From NCBI GenBank assembly GCA_946894095.1, contig OX335660.1:16869001-16933000 (forward strand): a DNA stretch of 64,000 nt, given 5' to 3'. Every line of letters begins with the position of its first letter. Within the stretch, counting starts at the first letter, position 1. Shown piece by piece: positions 45,576 to 56,598 of the stretch. Source of the stretch: Incurvaria masculella. Lineage: Eukaryota; Arthropoda; Insecta; Lepidoptera; Incurvariidae. The position numbers and the translations under genes were made by a program. Under the pieces are notes generated by a model. The model searched no databases, was not told the DNA's origin, and was given only the letters and a program-made list of their open reading frames with translations.

Positions 45576-46744
45576 CGCGATACAAATGGGGTAAGGTCGT
45601 ACGATTCACCTGCTCTGTCGCGTGTGTCAGGCCTGTGTCTAGATATCCAGCATTGGAATAAGGTCACCCGACTTTTGGTTTTGTATCGTACAGTCATCGA
45701 AACATCCGACGTAACGTTTTGCACATGGTGTTCCAACGACAAAAGTTTTGCAATGGCAGTTGCCTTGACTGACCCGCAATCAAATAATATTCACAAATTT
45801 CTTTGTTTCGGCTGAAAGGTAACTCTTGTTAGATTTTTGATTTTAACTAATTTATAGATTTAATGCCATTCCTGTTGTACCGATATATTTTATTACCATT
45901 TGAATTCTTTTGACATTGTTCCATGTTTTTATGTTTGTAATGATAAAATAGATATTAATTAATTGAATTTAAAGACTATATTATATTTAGCACCATTAGT
46001 ACCACTGAGGCTACTTAACAGCTTTGGCTGTATGTACACATAACTTGACTAACAAAATAGCTTAGCGAACTAAAGTTGCCTGGCCATATTAAAAATATTC
46101 CTAAATCTGTTTCTGTATTTGGTGGGTCTAAACAATGTTTGCTCTGTCTAAAATTAAAAATAGAAATTCAAAATTGCTCTCCATTAATTGTTCAGAAACT
46201 GCACTGCTGCGACAATACGTTTTCTTCTATTTGACGCAGCAAGTGAGAATGGACCAAACCTCGTACGTATAGCGGTACCGTAGCTACTTTTGAGTGAAAA
46301 CACATACCCTGATGGTAGCGCCGGTCAGTCAATTCGGTAACGAATTCGCTTACTACAGATTTTTTCGAGTTCCAACAAAACGTAAGGAGAGATGCTGACG
46401 TGACGCTCCAGTGCTGTAATGTTACCCATACAAATATAACATAACGTCTTTTCCCTATAGGACCCCATTGCGTATATTCATAGGTTTATGTTATATTCAC
46501 AGCATACTTCTATCTACTACTTCTGCTCTGTAAATTTCCTATGCCATTCTTTTATCGCTCATTCGCTCTATATATTCAAACCATCTTAACAGTACTTTTT
46601 CTATCTTTTTCACTACATTTTCTTATACTACTATTTCTTATCCATATTGTATTTCTTTTCGTACACATTTAATATCTCCTATCTGGCATCACCACTTATT
46701 AACCATCAGTGTTTTAAAAGCTAATCTTCTAAATTTGCGTGACT
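45576..46744. other. 3' flank of Rap1-like gene
   Basis: Presumed 3' UTR followed by AT-rich DNA. ATTAAA near 46088 is a possible weak polyadenylation signal. Confidence 0.35.
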
Positions 46745-47185
46745 TACACTAATTCGGGAATAAAATGTGAATATGGAAACTTCCACTAATTTGGTAATAA
46801 AGTGAATATGGAAACTTCCACTAATTCGGTCATAAAGTGAATATGGAAACTTCCACTAATTCGGTAATAAAGTGAATATGGAAACTTCCACGAATTTGGT
46901 AATAAAGTGAATATTGAAACTTCCACTAAATTGGTAATAAAGTGAATATGGAAACTTCCACTAATTCTGTAATAAAGTGAATATGGAAACTTCCACTAAT
47001 TTGGTAATAAAGTGAATATGGAAACTTCCACTAATTCGGTAATAAAGTGAATATGGAAACTTCCACTAATTTGGTAATAAAGTGAATATGGAAACTCCCA
47101 CTAATTCGGTAATAAAGTGAATATGGAAACTTCCACTAATTTGGCAATAAAGTAAATATAGAAACTTCCACTAATTCGATAAAAA
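46745..47185. repeat. 35-bp minisatellite, about 12 copies
   Basis: Unit GAATATGGAAACTTCCACTA + ATTCGGTAATAAAGT (35 bp), alternating between ATTCGG and ATTTGG versions. Head-to-tail, no unique spacers. Intergenic, downstream of the Rap1-like gene. Confidence 0.9.
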
Positions 47186-47989
47186 GAAAATTGAAACTAA
47201 AAAGATAAAATGGATACGAACATTTCTACTAATTCGACGATATAATGGCCTGGAGATCTGGCAACTATTGGGATCATTTTAGTTCCAGCTAGCTTAAAAA
47301 TATATGGCGGTCTAGCAAGATGATCACATAAACAATTTGACCGGCCGAATGTCCTTTAATAAAGTAAGAAGATTCATTGTATAGTTCATTGCAGCCAGTA
47401 ACAATACATTTTAGAAAAGCTATTTTATTTAATTACTATACCAAAGTACCATGTTTTGTTTGTGTTTTTAGTTTACGTGTTAATTTTGTGTAATTTGTAA
47501 CATTATATTCCGTTCCGAAAATATAGTAACATGTTTCTTTATCGAATTGCGCCTTTAATTTATGACGTATATTATAAAATGGAAAGAGAAGTAATGACAG
47601 GATCGACATTATCTTAGGGCAGTGGGATGCAAAAGTCTCCATTTCATGTTTATCAACATGAAAATATTTGACAGTACCCTAGGCACAAACCGAAGGCACA
47701 AAAACATTTATTTTGTAGGTGATCAATTGAGAATGATGGTGGGCTGTTTTGATATTAAGTAAATATACTTTTTCATACTAAGTAAGTACGTCCCTTATTC
47801 CAAGGAATGTGATATGTATGTATGTGTATGTATGACAGCAGGTGGCGAAATTGGTTAGACTCAATACCTGCGAATGGTATGTTTTGCTGGTTCGGGTTCA
47901 GCCTTGCAGTATATTCGTAAAGTAGTTATTTTTACAAGGATCTTTCTTTAATTAATGTGTCCTTGCTTCACGGTCGATTATACATACAT

Positions 47990-48120
47990 ACATATCATCG
48001 TTTTGATATTAGTCCAATATTGCTCCCTAGCTGCCTTGACAGGACCTTCCTTATACTGTATGGACAATTTTCATTGCCGCTTCAGCCATAGTTTCTTCGC
48101 CTAACTAAGTAACAAAGGTC
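47990..48120 (-). mobile_element. Degenerate SINE fragment
   Basis: Patches such as CAGGACCTTCCTTATACTG and ATTTTCATTGCCGCTTC match the shared SINE body. Old and partial. Confidence 0.4.
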
Positions 48121-48202
48121 CAGACAATATGGGACCAAGTTCAGGCAACGAATAGTAGCTAAGGAATAAAAGCCTACAGTTTTACGTGATATGAGAGCCG
48201 GT

Positions 48203-48548
48203 AGTCTAAGTTGTCACCTAAATTGGCGTTACGGCAAACCGATCGACTGGCGTTTTCAAATGTATGGAGAAATTGAAGAGCGCGCGCAGCGGGCGTTAAG
48301 TGAACTAACATTTGCGAGTCCGAGCTTGATTTGACAGCTTACTCAACGTTGCCGTAAATACGTCGACGTTGCCGTTTACGTCCACTCCGCGTTTTCATAC
48401 AAATCGGAAGTCCGCGTTTGACTTTGACAGCTTGAAGAAGTGAAACCACAGAATATCTAGTAAAAACTTGTATGGAGTTTGGAGAAAACGCCAGTCGATC
48501 GGTTTGCCGTAAACGCCAATTTCGGTGAGAACTCAGACTGCCCACTCT
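48203..48548. mobile_element. MITE, same family (copy 3), with a detached end at 48731-48826
   Basis: A full copy in the intergenic region; its right ~95 bp (TAGTAAAAACTTGTATGGAG ... CAGACTGCCCACTCTG) recurs at 48731-48826 after 180 bp of unrelated sequence, a partial duplication. Confidence 0.62.
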
Positions 48549-49061
48549 GTAACCTTATACAGAACATTCACATACCTGTTGCATGTACTTATGTGTGCTT
48601 AGTATTTATTTTTTTCCCCAAAAAGAAAATCTATTGACACATTTGTATATTGCATTGCTATAGATGAAAACTTTGAGTTTATTCTGCCAACATATCATGC
48701 ACCTTTAGTCCTATTAGTGAGTCCTACTAGTAAAAACTTGTATGGAGTTTGGAGAAAAAGCTAAGTCGATCGGTTTGCCGTAAACGCCCATTTCGGTGAG
48801 AACTCAGACTGCCCACTCTGAACTACGAGGGCGAATCCCTCAGTCGCCTCTTATTGTGGGTCCCGGTACTTACTGGGATCAGCTCATCCCTATTATCAAC
48901 ATGCTGTGCGAAAGAGAAGGATCTTGTGTTAGTCATTCGTCGGTGACGTGTGCTACCGCATTTCCGCTCGACACAAACGGTAGTCAAAGTGATCATAATT
49001 ACCTTTGCATACTCGTAAACTCATACTATAATTTTAGTTAAATTTATTTTTTATTATTTTA

Positions 49062-49470
49062 GAGCGGCTCGTAGTCTATTGGTTGGGGACTGGCCTAGCG
49101 TACCAGAGGTCTGGGTTCAATTCCTCGCCCCAACATGCACCACTTTCTTTCTCTTTCTGAGTTCGATAAGTGCATTTCGTCACGAATGCGAGCTGCTCCA
49201 TGGTTTGGGATCCATGCAAAACTGTAGGTCCCCTTCCCCTTCTAGGTGGTAGGGTTTAAGCCCGCCCGGGTTTGTAACATCGCATTGGATGAAAAGATGG
49301 TCGAAGTGGCAATGAAAAATTATGCGTGTTTTTCATCCAGTTCAAGTAGCCATACTCATAAAGGAAAGGTCCTGGCATGGCACCTAATTCCTCCGGAAAT
49401 GTGGTGTGTTGGGCTAATATAACGGTAGTTGTGTGGTATTAGCCATCCATGACGGGTTGCATAAAAAAAA
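49062..49470 (+). mobile_element. SINE with tRNA-derived head
   Basis: Same structure as the copy at 42271: GAGCGGCTCGTAG start, B box GGGTTCAATTCC, shared body, GCATAAAAAAAA tail. Intergenic, between the two main genes. Confidence 0.78.
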
Positions 49471-52429
49471 TGTATCGTGATTTGAATAATTCGAAGGGGA
49501 CAATCCTAGGGTGACTGGTTTGTGAAGCGTTCACGCGAGTAGCTTGCAATCTGTGAGTCACAAAAAGTTTATTCTAAAAATTATCTCGTTAATTATATAA
49601 CTATATAATATATATATATATATAAAAAATAACATACGTTATTTTGCGCCTGGCTGAGGGCACCACCGTCTTTTAACAGTTACCACATGAAAAAAAATCC
49701 CCCAATGATGGGGAAAATATTTACAGCCTGCTATAAGAAAAACCATTTGAGGAAATGAAAATTACTATTTAGGTAAATAAATTATAACTAAATTTGATCT
49801 TTCATCATTTTAATAAAAAAAAATGGTGGTTGCAGAAGTCGGGTTACTTACTAACGACCTAAACAATATTTTTTTCCATCCAATTTAGATTAGACTTTAT
49901 ACAGTATTTTTTTATTCGTTTTTTCATTATAATCTAACAAGGATTTTTCGAGTACAACTCGCGATGGTATCAAACCACTACTACTAACACCCTTCCGGGA
50001 AATCGGCGTGAAGGTATGTATGTACGGCTAACCTAAACCACAAACATCTTCACAAACTAATAATTACTTAACAAAAAATACCCTTCAGCTTTAAATGAAT
50101 AAGTAGTTTGTAACTTGCATTGTTATAATGGCAACCCATCCCCGTACTGCGAAGATGACCGTTCAAGATGGCGACCGTTTAGTTCTGATTTTGGCCACGC
50201 GCAAAAAGAGCTATGTGGCACTCTATTTCTCGATGGAACGAACACTAGATCAATTTGGTATGACATCATTGCTGATAACTTTACATTGGGTCAGCGGACT
50301 GTTATCATATAGGGATAACACTAGGGTAACTCGTGTGAGAACGTTTTACGCAAGTAACTTTCATTGTATGAGTGAGAAAGTTAAGGATTCATTTATCTGT
50401 GAGTCATAGTTGACTACATCAATCGGCGAATGTGACTTAAATATTAACTCCTCCAAATTTTAAAATTGCTGACAATACAACTCGATTCAATAACTCACTT
50501 GCCTGTTCACCCGGTGATTAATTTGCCATGGTAATTCCACTGGTCGGCCGGAACATACATTGGGGTAACGTTAACATAACAACGATTGTGACTACATCTA
50601 CTCTTTAGAAATGAAAATAAAACAATTTATCAGTTATTGAAGTATTTGTTATTGTGTTTTAACTATAACGTAGTTACAAGCTTACAATATTACTGTATTT
50701 CAATTTGTCTTGTATCGATCAAAGTTGGCTAAGTCCTTGAACAACTTTACATAGGTACGGGTGAAATAATAGTAACTGCATGTGGTCATTTTACTGTTTC
50801 TGCGGCAATCAATTCGCCTTCCTTGAAGAGGAGATTCATACACTTACCATCGCATGTATGCACGTATGCATACATTCGCTTCAACCACATTTTCATACAA
50901 GCACCTGACCTTTATGAACTATTAATCAATATCGTTGTGGCCGTAGAACGTCTATTAGGCGGTCCCTAAATAAATAAATTTAAAACCGATATGTAATGGT
51001 TAATTTTTCTTTCTTTACTTGATGGCAGATCTAGAAAAAAAATCTTGCCATTAACATTTATTGGTTTCTGAACTGTTCTTTCAAAATGTATAAATTTTTC
51101 CAAATCGTTTAAAAGAGATATACTTCGGAACCTGTCAGCTAGTAAATAAATACTTCAAATCGGCGTCTCTATTATTTTCAAATCTGACATCAAAGAATGC
51201 ATCAGGTATGCACGCTAAGCGAAAAACTTGTAACCTGCCTCCCCCCGGCCTTACTTTTTTCCACACGGCGAATAATATGCATTGTATTTTTATTATAAAT
51301 CTGATTACATAACTTCTACTGGTCAATCGGTTTTACGATAGATCTGCCTCAGAAACAATAATTTTCCACAGCTGCTACTCCTAATGTCTTGCTGTAGAAA
51401 AGTGTATGATTGAGTAGTTTCTACGTACTATGTGTGTATGGAGTACCAACTAATATGTGCTTAGCGCTATATTGGTTTTTTTTTACAAGTACTTAACTAA
51501 ATTATAAAAAATCACAATGGAAATAATTTCTTAAAACTCATGAGTGTTAACATTTATATTAAATTTAATTTTAATCTCACTGATCCTTGGTAGCTAAGTA
51601 TACATACATAGAAATCATTCCATATTGTATACTAATGAATATTCTCTAAGTATTAATGCTATCTGTATACATACATTGTTATATGTACAGCTTAATAATT
51701 ATTCTCTAAATACTATTTTTATACGACATTCATTTATTAATCATAACTATGTACAATTTACTAAGTGATTTTTTTTTCATAGATAAAGAGACAATTTGTG
51801 GTTGACATAATATGTGATGTCAGCAGGTACAAATATAATTTAATAAAAATGTCTGCAAAATAATAAACATTCATAGAAAATTCGATTCATTTATTCATAA
51901 TCCTTTTTAATAAAGTTTACCTACATACTTGAGGGTTATTTGAGTAAAGAGCATCAACATAAAAAATTAGTCTATCGCATACTTACATGTTCGAAAATAA
52001 TCTGTGGAGAGTTATCTATGTTGCCATTATTCAATTATATTTTTACTTAGGTGGGTAATAATGTATGTCAAGACACCATATTAATATTCTCTATTATTCT
52101 TAGTCAAGTGTGTTTTGAAAACATTTGACTTGCTTTAAACTTTAAACAAAGTAGAAAACTAAATGGTAAAACAGAAATGGTATTTTTTTTTAATGTTGCC
52201 ATCGGCATCGATTTGTATGTAAGTTTTTTTTATTTTTATTTCTTTTACATGACCTAAATACATGCATACGAAGATGGCTACAGATATGATTATTAGATAT
52301 TGGATTTAGTTATGTTAACATGTATGGATTATGATATACGATTTAGCACATGATTCAGTAATGACATGAGTGAAAAAAATTTTAGCCCATACTAAGTAGC
52401 GATTCAATAGTTAGATTTTGTGATAGTTT
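49471..52429. other. Intergenic, no gene recognised
   Basis: AT-rich; short TA run at 49605-49623. A 93-codon frame at 50128-50409 has no family resemblance and no splice or poly(A) support. Confidence 0.4.
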
Positions 52430-52735
52430 TACAGTTTAAGCAAATGTAAGTATTGTGAAGTTAAAGTAGTGTGGACTGTTAGTACTACACATCGTAAGTG
52501 CTACAAAAGATAAGTACTGAGTAGTGTAATTACTGTGGACTGTTAATACCTACTATACAACGTAAGTACCTACTGTGTAGTGTAGCTCTACTGAGTGAGT
52601 AGGTACTGTACAATGTTAGTTAAGTCCAGTGCAAGTGCTGTGAGTTGTAAGGACTGTGCTGCAGTGTGAGTACTGTGTATTGCAAGTACTGGGATATGTA
52701 ATTACACACTGAATGTACTGGGTAGTATTCTCCTA
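52430..52735. repeat. Degenerate tandem repeat of GTAAGTACTGTGTAGTGT type
   Basis: About 300 bp built from 15- to 30-bp variants of GTAAGTACTG-TGTAGTGT. Period irregular; no ORF. Confidence 0.6.
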
Positions 52736-52936
52736 AACAGGGCAACTCCATACATAGAGTTCATGGTAATATCGACTCCACGCGCAACTTGCTTGTGATG
52801 TAAAATGGAAGATTGTGGCATTTATTTATGAAAAATAAGAACTATGAAAAATGTGACGCATTCCTAAACTATCTTAGCGTCTGTAAAATTACTTTGTCCC
52901 GTACTGGTAATGATAGCGACCTGTGAACATCTCGGG

Positions 52937-53154
52937 TTTAGGGTTCCATACCCAAAGGGTGCCAACGAAACCCTAAGCCTCCGCCATCCGTACGGCCGGC
53001 TGACATACGGACGGCCGTATCTCATGAACTGTAATAGGTAGACAGCTGAAATCTGTATTTCTATTGCCAAAAACATGATTTCTTTCGTTTTAAATCTTGT
53101 TCGTCGGTATGGAAGCCTTCGTGTGCGAGTCCGAATCGCACTTGACCAGTCTTT
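52937..53154 (+). repeat. GTTCCGTACCC repeat, shortened
   Basis: GGTTTAGGGTTCCATACCC through GAATCGCACTTGACCAG, with internal deletions relative to the other copies. Confidence 0.55.
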
Positions 53155-53155
53155 A

Positions 53156-53252
53156 GCTTATGATGGTCGAAACGGCAATGAAAACGATAATTTTCCATCC
53201 AGTTCCGTGTGTAGCCGTGCTCATATAAAGAGATGTTACATGACACTTAGTG
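53156..53252 (+). mobile_element. SINE fragment
   Basis: ATGATGGTCGAAACGGCAATG and TTTTCCATCCAGTTCC match the SINE body in plus orientation; both ends are missing. It directly follows a GTTCCGTACCC-type repeat. Confidence 0.45.
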
Positions 53253-53512
53253 CCTGCAGGAGCTATCCATAACCAGTTCCATTTAAATTTTTGTAATTAT
53301 TGAGTTAATTAATCTGTGGTATTGGGCAAATGTAAGTAATGTACAATGTGACATCTGCAATATTGAGCATATGTACCAAAGTAATGCATAGATTAAAGCG
53401 GACTGTATAGATAGCTAACGTCGAACAAAACTGGCCGAAAACTGCTTATTTTCGCTGGTACTATGACATTTCTATCTCCTGTCACTGTCAGAGCTAGTTA
53501 CACCGTCATTAA

Positions 53513-53962
53513 ACTAAAGCTCTGTTCGGGCTATTGCTCCGCGGAACAGTTCCATTCTGTTTGGTACAGAACAGAACCAGACGGAACAGCACGGTGCAAG
53601 ATTTCATGCTCCGACAGCCCGAACGCCTTAACCATTTGACATCCATTCCATTGGCTGGTGAAAATAATCTCTAGTCAAAGCGTTCACCGGTCGTCGCAAA
53701 GTCGCAAAAGATTATCAACAACATCAAACGCACAATCAAACGATTTGTCGAAAGACAAATAACGAGCGATCAAACTCGCTGACAGCTGACAGTTTTGATT
53801 CCGTTCCGCGATTCCATTTCGCATGATGCGATTCCGAACAGTTCTATTGTTCAGCGAAAACAGCGGAGGTAGGTACACAGAACTGTCATTCCGTTAGCCA
53901 AAACGCTTTTTCTTGCACTTTCCTGCTCAGAGTGGCTCAGAGCAAGCAGCCCGAACAGAGCC
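53513..53962. mobile_element. Harbinger-like MITE, GCTCTGTTCGGGCT termini
   Basis: Inverted ends (R)GCTCTGTTCGGGCT with TAA on each side (just before 53513 and after AACAGAGCC). Related repeats at 32530 and 63450 show the site without the insertion. The 3-bp TAA target suggests PIF/Harbinger; inference. Confidence 0.55.
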
Positions 53963-54812
53963 TAAGCTTTATTTCAAATTCTGCCTAGGTAGGCGTGATG
54001 ACAACGTTACATTTTAACTACAAATTAAGTAATGTCATTGTAACCAAAAAATATTATTGATATTCATTGGTTTCAATTTAATGTATTCTGAAATGTGAAT
54101 TACAACTCCACCTGTGGACTTTTATTCAACACTGGAATAACATTAGAAATCTATCTCTTCGTCTTTAATCTATACTATTGTCAGTGTAAGTAGCTACTTA
54201 CTGTGCGATTAAAATATATTTTCGACGTTGCACTGCTTTTGCAATATTTGATTTCATTTTAAATGCCATGCTATTCCTCAAGACCTAAACATTTCCACGA
54301 GTAATAAGTACATTTTGGTGGACGTACATAAGGTTTGGGGCACTTGTTGCCTTGCCTAAATATAAGTAGCGATTAAAAAGAATAGTTTATGAAAATGTAT
54401 TCGTATGGTTATTTCGTCGTACAAAAGACATTGAATTACCTAAACAAGTGTACAGCTATCGGTTTAGTTGGTGAAATTGATTGTTCCTGCTTGCTTATTC
54501 ATTGTTAAGTACATGCATACATTAGTAAGCTATAAATAGCTTAAATTATGTTGAGCGGCTGAAGTATGTATATAAATAATTTCTTTACATATTATAATAT
54601 ATATTTCACTATTTAAAGCTCTTAGTCTCGCGGTGGAGCCGCGTAAAATAATGTTTGTAGAATATTCCGATTTCCGCGAGTTTTTATTAATGGCAAATCA
54701 AGAATAAAGAAGCCATTACAAATATATTTAGCTTAATACCTATCTATGTTAACACGGTGCCGCGAGAATAAAAATAACAAAGTGCGATGTTCTCGCGCAG
54801 CTGTCTTTTGTT

Positions 54813-54822
54813 TTATTTATTT
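54813..54822 (-). terminator. Candidate polyadenylation signal of TRMT9B
   Basis: On the minus strand this reads AATAAATAAA, two overlapping canonical hexamers, 74 to 83 bp beyond the TAG stop. The position suits a short 3' UTR. No transcript evidence is available. Confidence 0.45.
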
Positions 54823-54895
54823 TCGTTGCACGCGCGTCGTGGTCACTGCGTCGCTCTCCCTCGAGTGAAACTCACTAAAATGTCAACGGATACGC

Positions 54896-56598
54896 CTAAA
54901 TGGTCCACACCTGCACCTTCTCGGCGACGACGCACCAGCTGGAGTGGTCGTAGTAGGAGGAGACGACGTGCAGGTTCTCCACGTACTTGTCTATGAGGTG
55001 GTCGAGCTCGCCCTCGCGGAACACGTGGTAGTAGCGGTGCAGCACGCCCGCGCCGTCGCCCTCCGAGCACGCGCTGTCCGCGCTCGCGTCGCTCAGCGAG
55101 CTCTGCAGCGGCGTGCCGCCGCGCGCCGCCGCCGTGTGCTCGCGCCGGCTCCAGTCGCTCGCGCTAGTGTCGCTCGACTCGATCGAGAAGTGCGAGCGCA
55201 GCGGCGCCGCGCTCGAGCGCGACGTCGCCGACTCCGGGCTGATCTCCATCTTGTCGAGCTCGCTCGAGTCGGTCGAGTGGCCGACGCGCAGCGACGAGCG
55301 CTTGTCCGTGCAGAACGAGTCGACGCTCATCTCGGACTCGATCGAGCAGCCCGTGTCGAGCGACTGGCTCAGCTCGAACGCGCCCGAGTCGACGGTGACC
55401 GATGGGTTGCCGTTGCTGTTGGACGCGCTCTCGTCCGCCTCCACTTCGCTCGTCTCCTCGACGATCGTGTCCGAGTCGTGAAGGATCGTCAAGTTGTTCA
55501 ATATGATATCCTCCTCGGACGCCTTGGCGATTTTCTTCGCATCCCTATACTTGGCTAGGATCGGATCGACGTCGCTTCTCTTCTTTTTGGCTTTCGCGAT
55601 CACCCCGCACTTGGGAAAGAGTTTGGTGATGTCTTCGGCGCTGTCGGTGACGTGGGAGAGCTGTCTGTTCCTTTCGTGGATCTCGTGACTCAGTTTGGTG
55701 AGGTCCTGGATCTCGAAGCTGATTTTGTTTATGTAGGGATCGTCGAGTTGTTGCAGACTGTCCGAAAGATCGTCGAGGACTTTTTGGGTGTTTCGGGCCT
55801 CCTCCTCCCGCTTGAGCCGGAGAGAGACGCTAGCCTCGCTGCTGCTGCTGCTCGGAAGGTCGAAGTCTTCTTCGTTAAGTCTCTTCGAGTACTGATCTAT
55901 TTCGTGGAGCAACTTTTCGCTTAACTTTTCCGCGAATTCAGTGAGATGCTGCCGACACTCGTCGTTCCACTCCCGCTCCTCGTCCTTGCCGGGGATGTCG
56001 GACTTGCACGTCACGAGTCTCTCGTTGGCCTGCAGCCGGTTGAAGCTGTCGGACTTCGAGATGGACTTCTCGGAGTCGGTGCTCGACACGGAGAGCGAGT
56101 CGGAAGGGAATCGCGTCGGACTGCGGTGCGAGAGCGCCTCCAAGGAGGCGGCGTCGGGTCTGCCGGCGGGGGAGAGCCTGTTGAGGCTCCAGGTGGAGTT
56201 GCTCGTACTGGCGAGCTTCGGGGAACGCTCCTTGGACCTTCTGCCGGGAGAGAGCCGCTCGAGGCTGGAGGAGCTTCCGCTGGAGCTGGTGTGGGAGCGG
56301 GATCTCTCCTCGAGGAGACGGAGCTCGCACGGGGAGAGCTTGTTGAGGCTCAGGTTGCTGCCGCTGGAGCTGCTCGAGGCGCCGGCGACCGCCGCCGCCG
56401 CGTCCCCGCTGTCGAGCTTGTCGAGCCTCCTCCGCCGGCCGCGGGGGCTGCTCTGGACGGTCGCCTCGCCCGTCTCCTCTATCGACTGAGGTACCTCCGC
56501 CGCCTCCAGCAAATTTTGGGTGGAGTTCGATGTGGTTTGGTCCAATGGGGGCTCCACTACTTCCGGTTCTTTCTTTTGTGATGATGGGTCAGGTGTGT
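54896..56598 (-). CDS. fid: TRMT9B terminal exon
   Basis: Acceptor tctgtttcag, stop TAG at 54896-54898. It encodes DTPDPSSQKKEPEVVEPP onward: three SLxxLSP repeats (SLNKLSP, SLERLSP, SLNRLSP), a probable coiled-coil region (LTEFAEKLSEKLLHEIDQYS, KVLDDLSDSLQQLDD, FEIQDLTKLSHEIHERNRQL), acidic Ser-rich blocks, and finally RYYHVFREGELDHLIDKY with YYDHSSWCVVAEKVQVWTI, which completes the methyltransferase fold. Minus-strand AATAAATAAA lies at 54813-54822, about 75 bp past the stop. Confidence 0.9.

Noticed and set aside
46745..47185. Regularly spaced repeats suggestive of a CRISPR array
   Set aside because: The whole 35-bp unit repeats without unique spacers, and the DNA is eukaryotic. It is a minisatellite.
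50305..50335. TAGGGATAACACTAGGGTAA resembles a homing endonuclease (I-SceI) site
   Set aside because: It differs from the 18-bp site by an insertion and further changes; similar AGGGTTATCAC words occur at 2787 and 11581. No endonuclease gene or intron context.
50128..50409. 93-codon plus-strand frame
   Set aside because: No resemblance to a family, ordinary AT-rich context, and no splice or poly(A) evidence.
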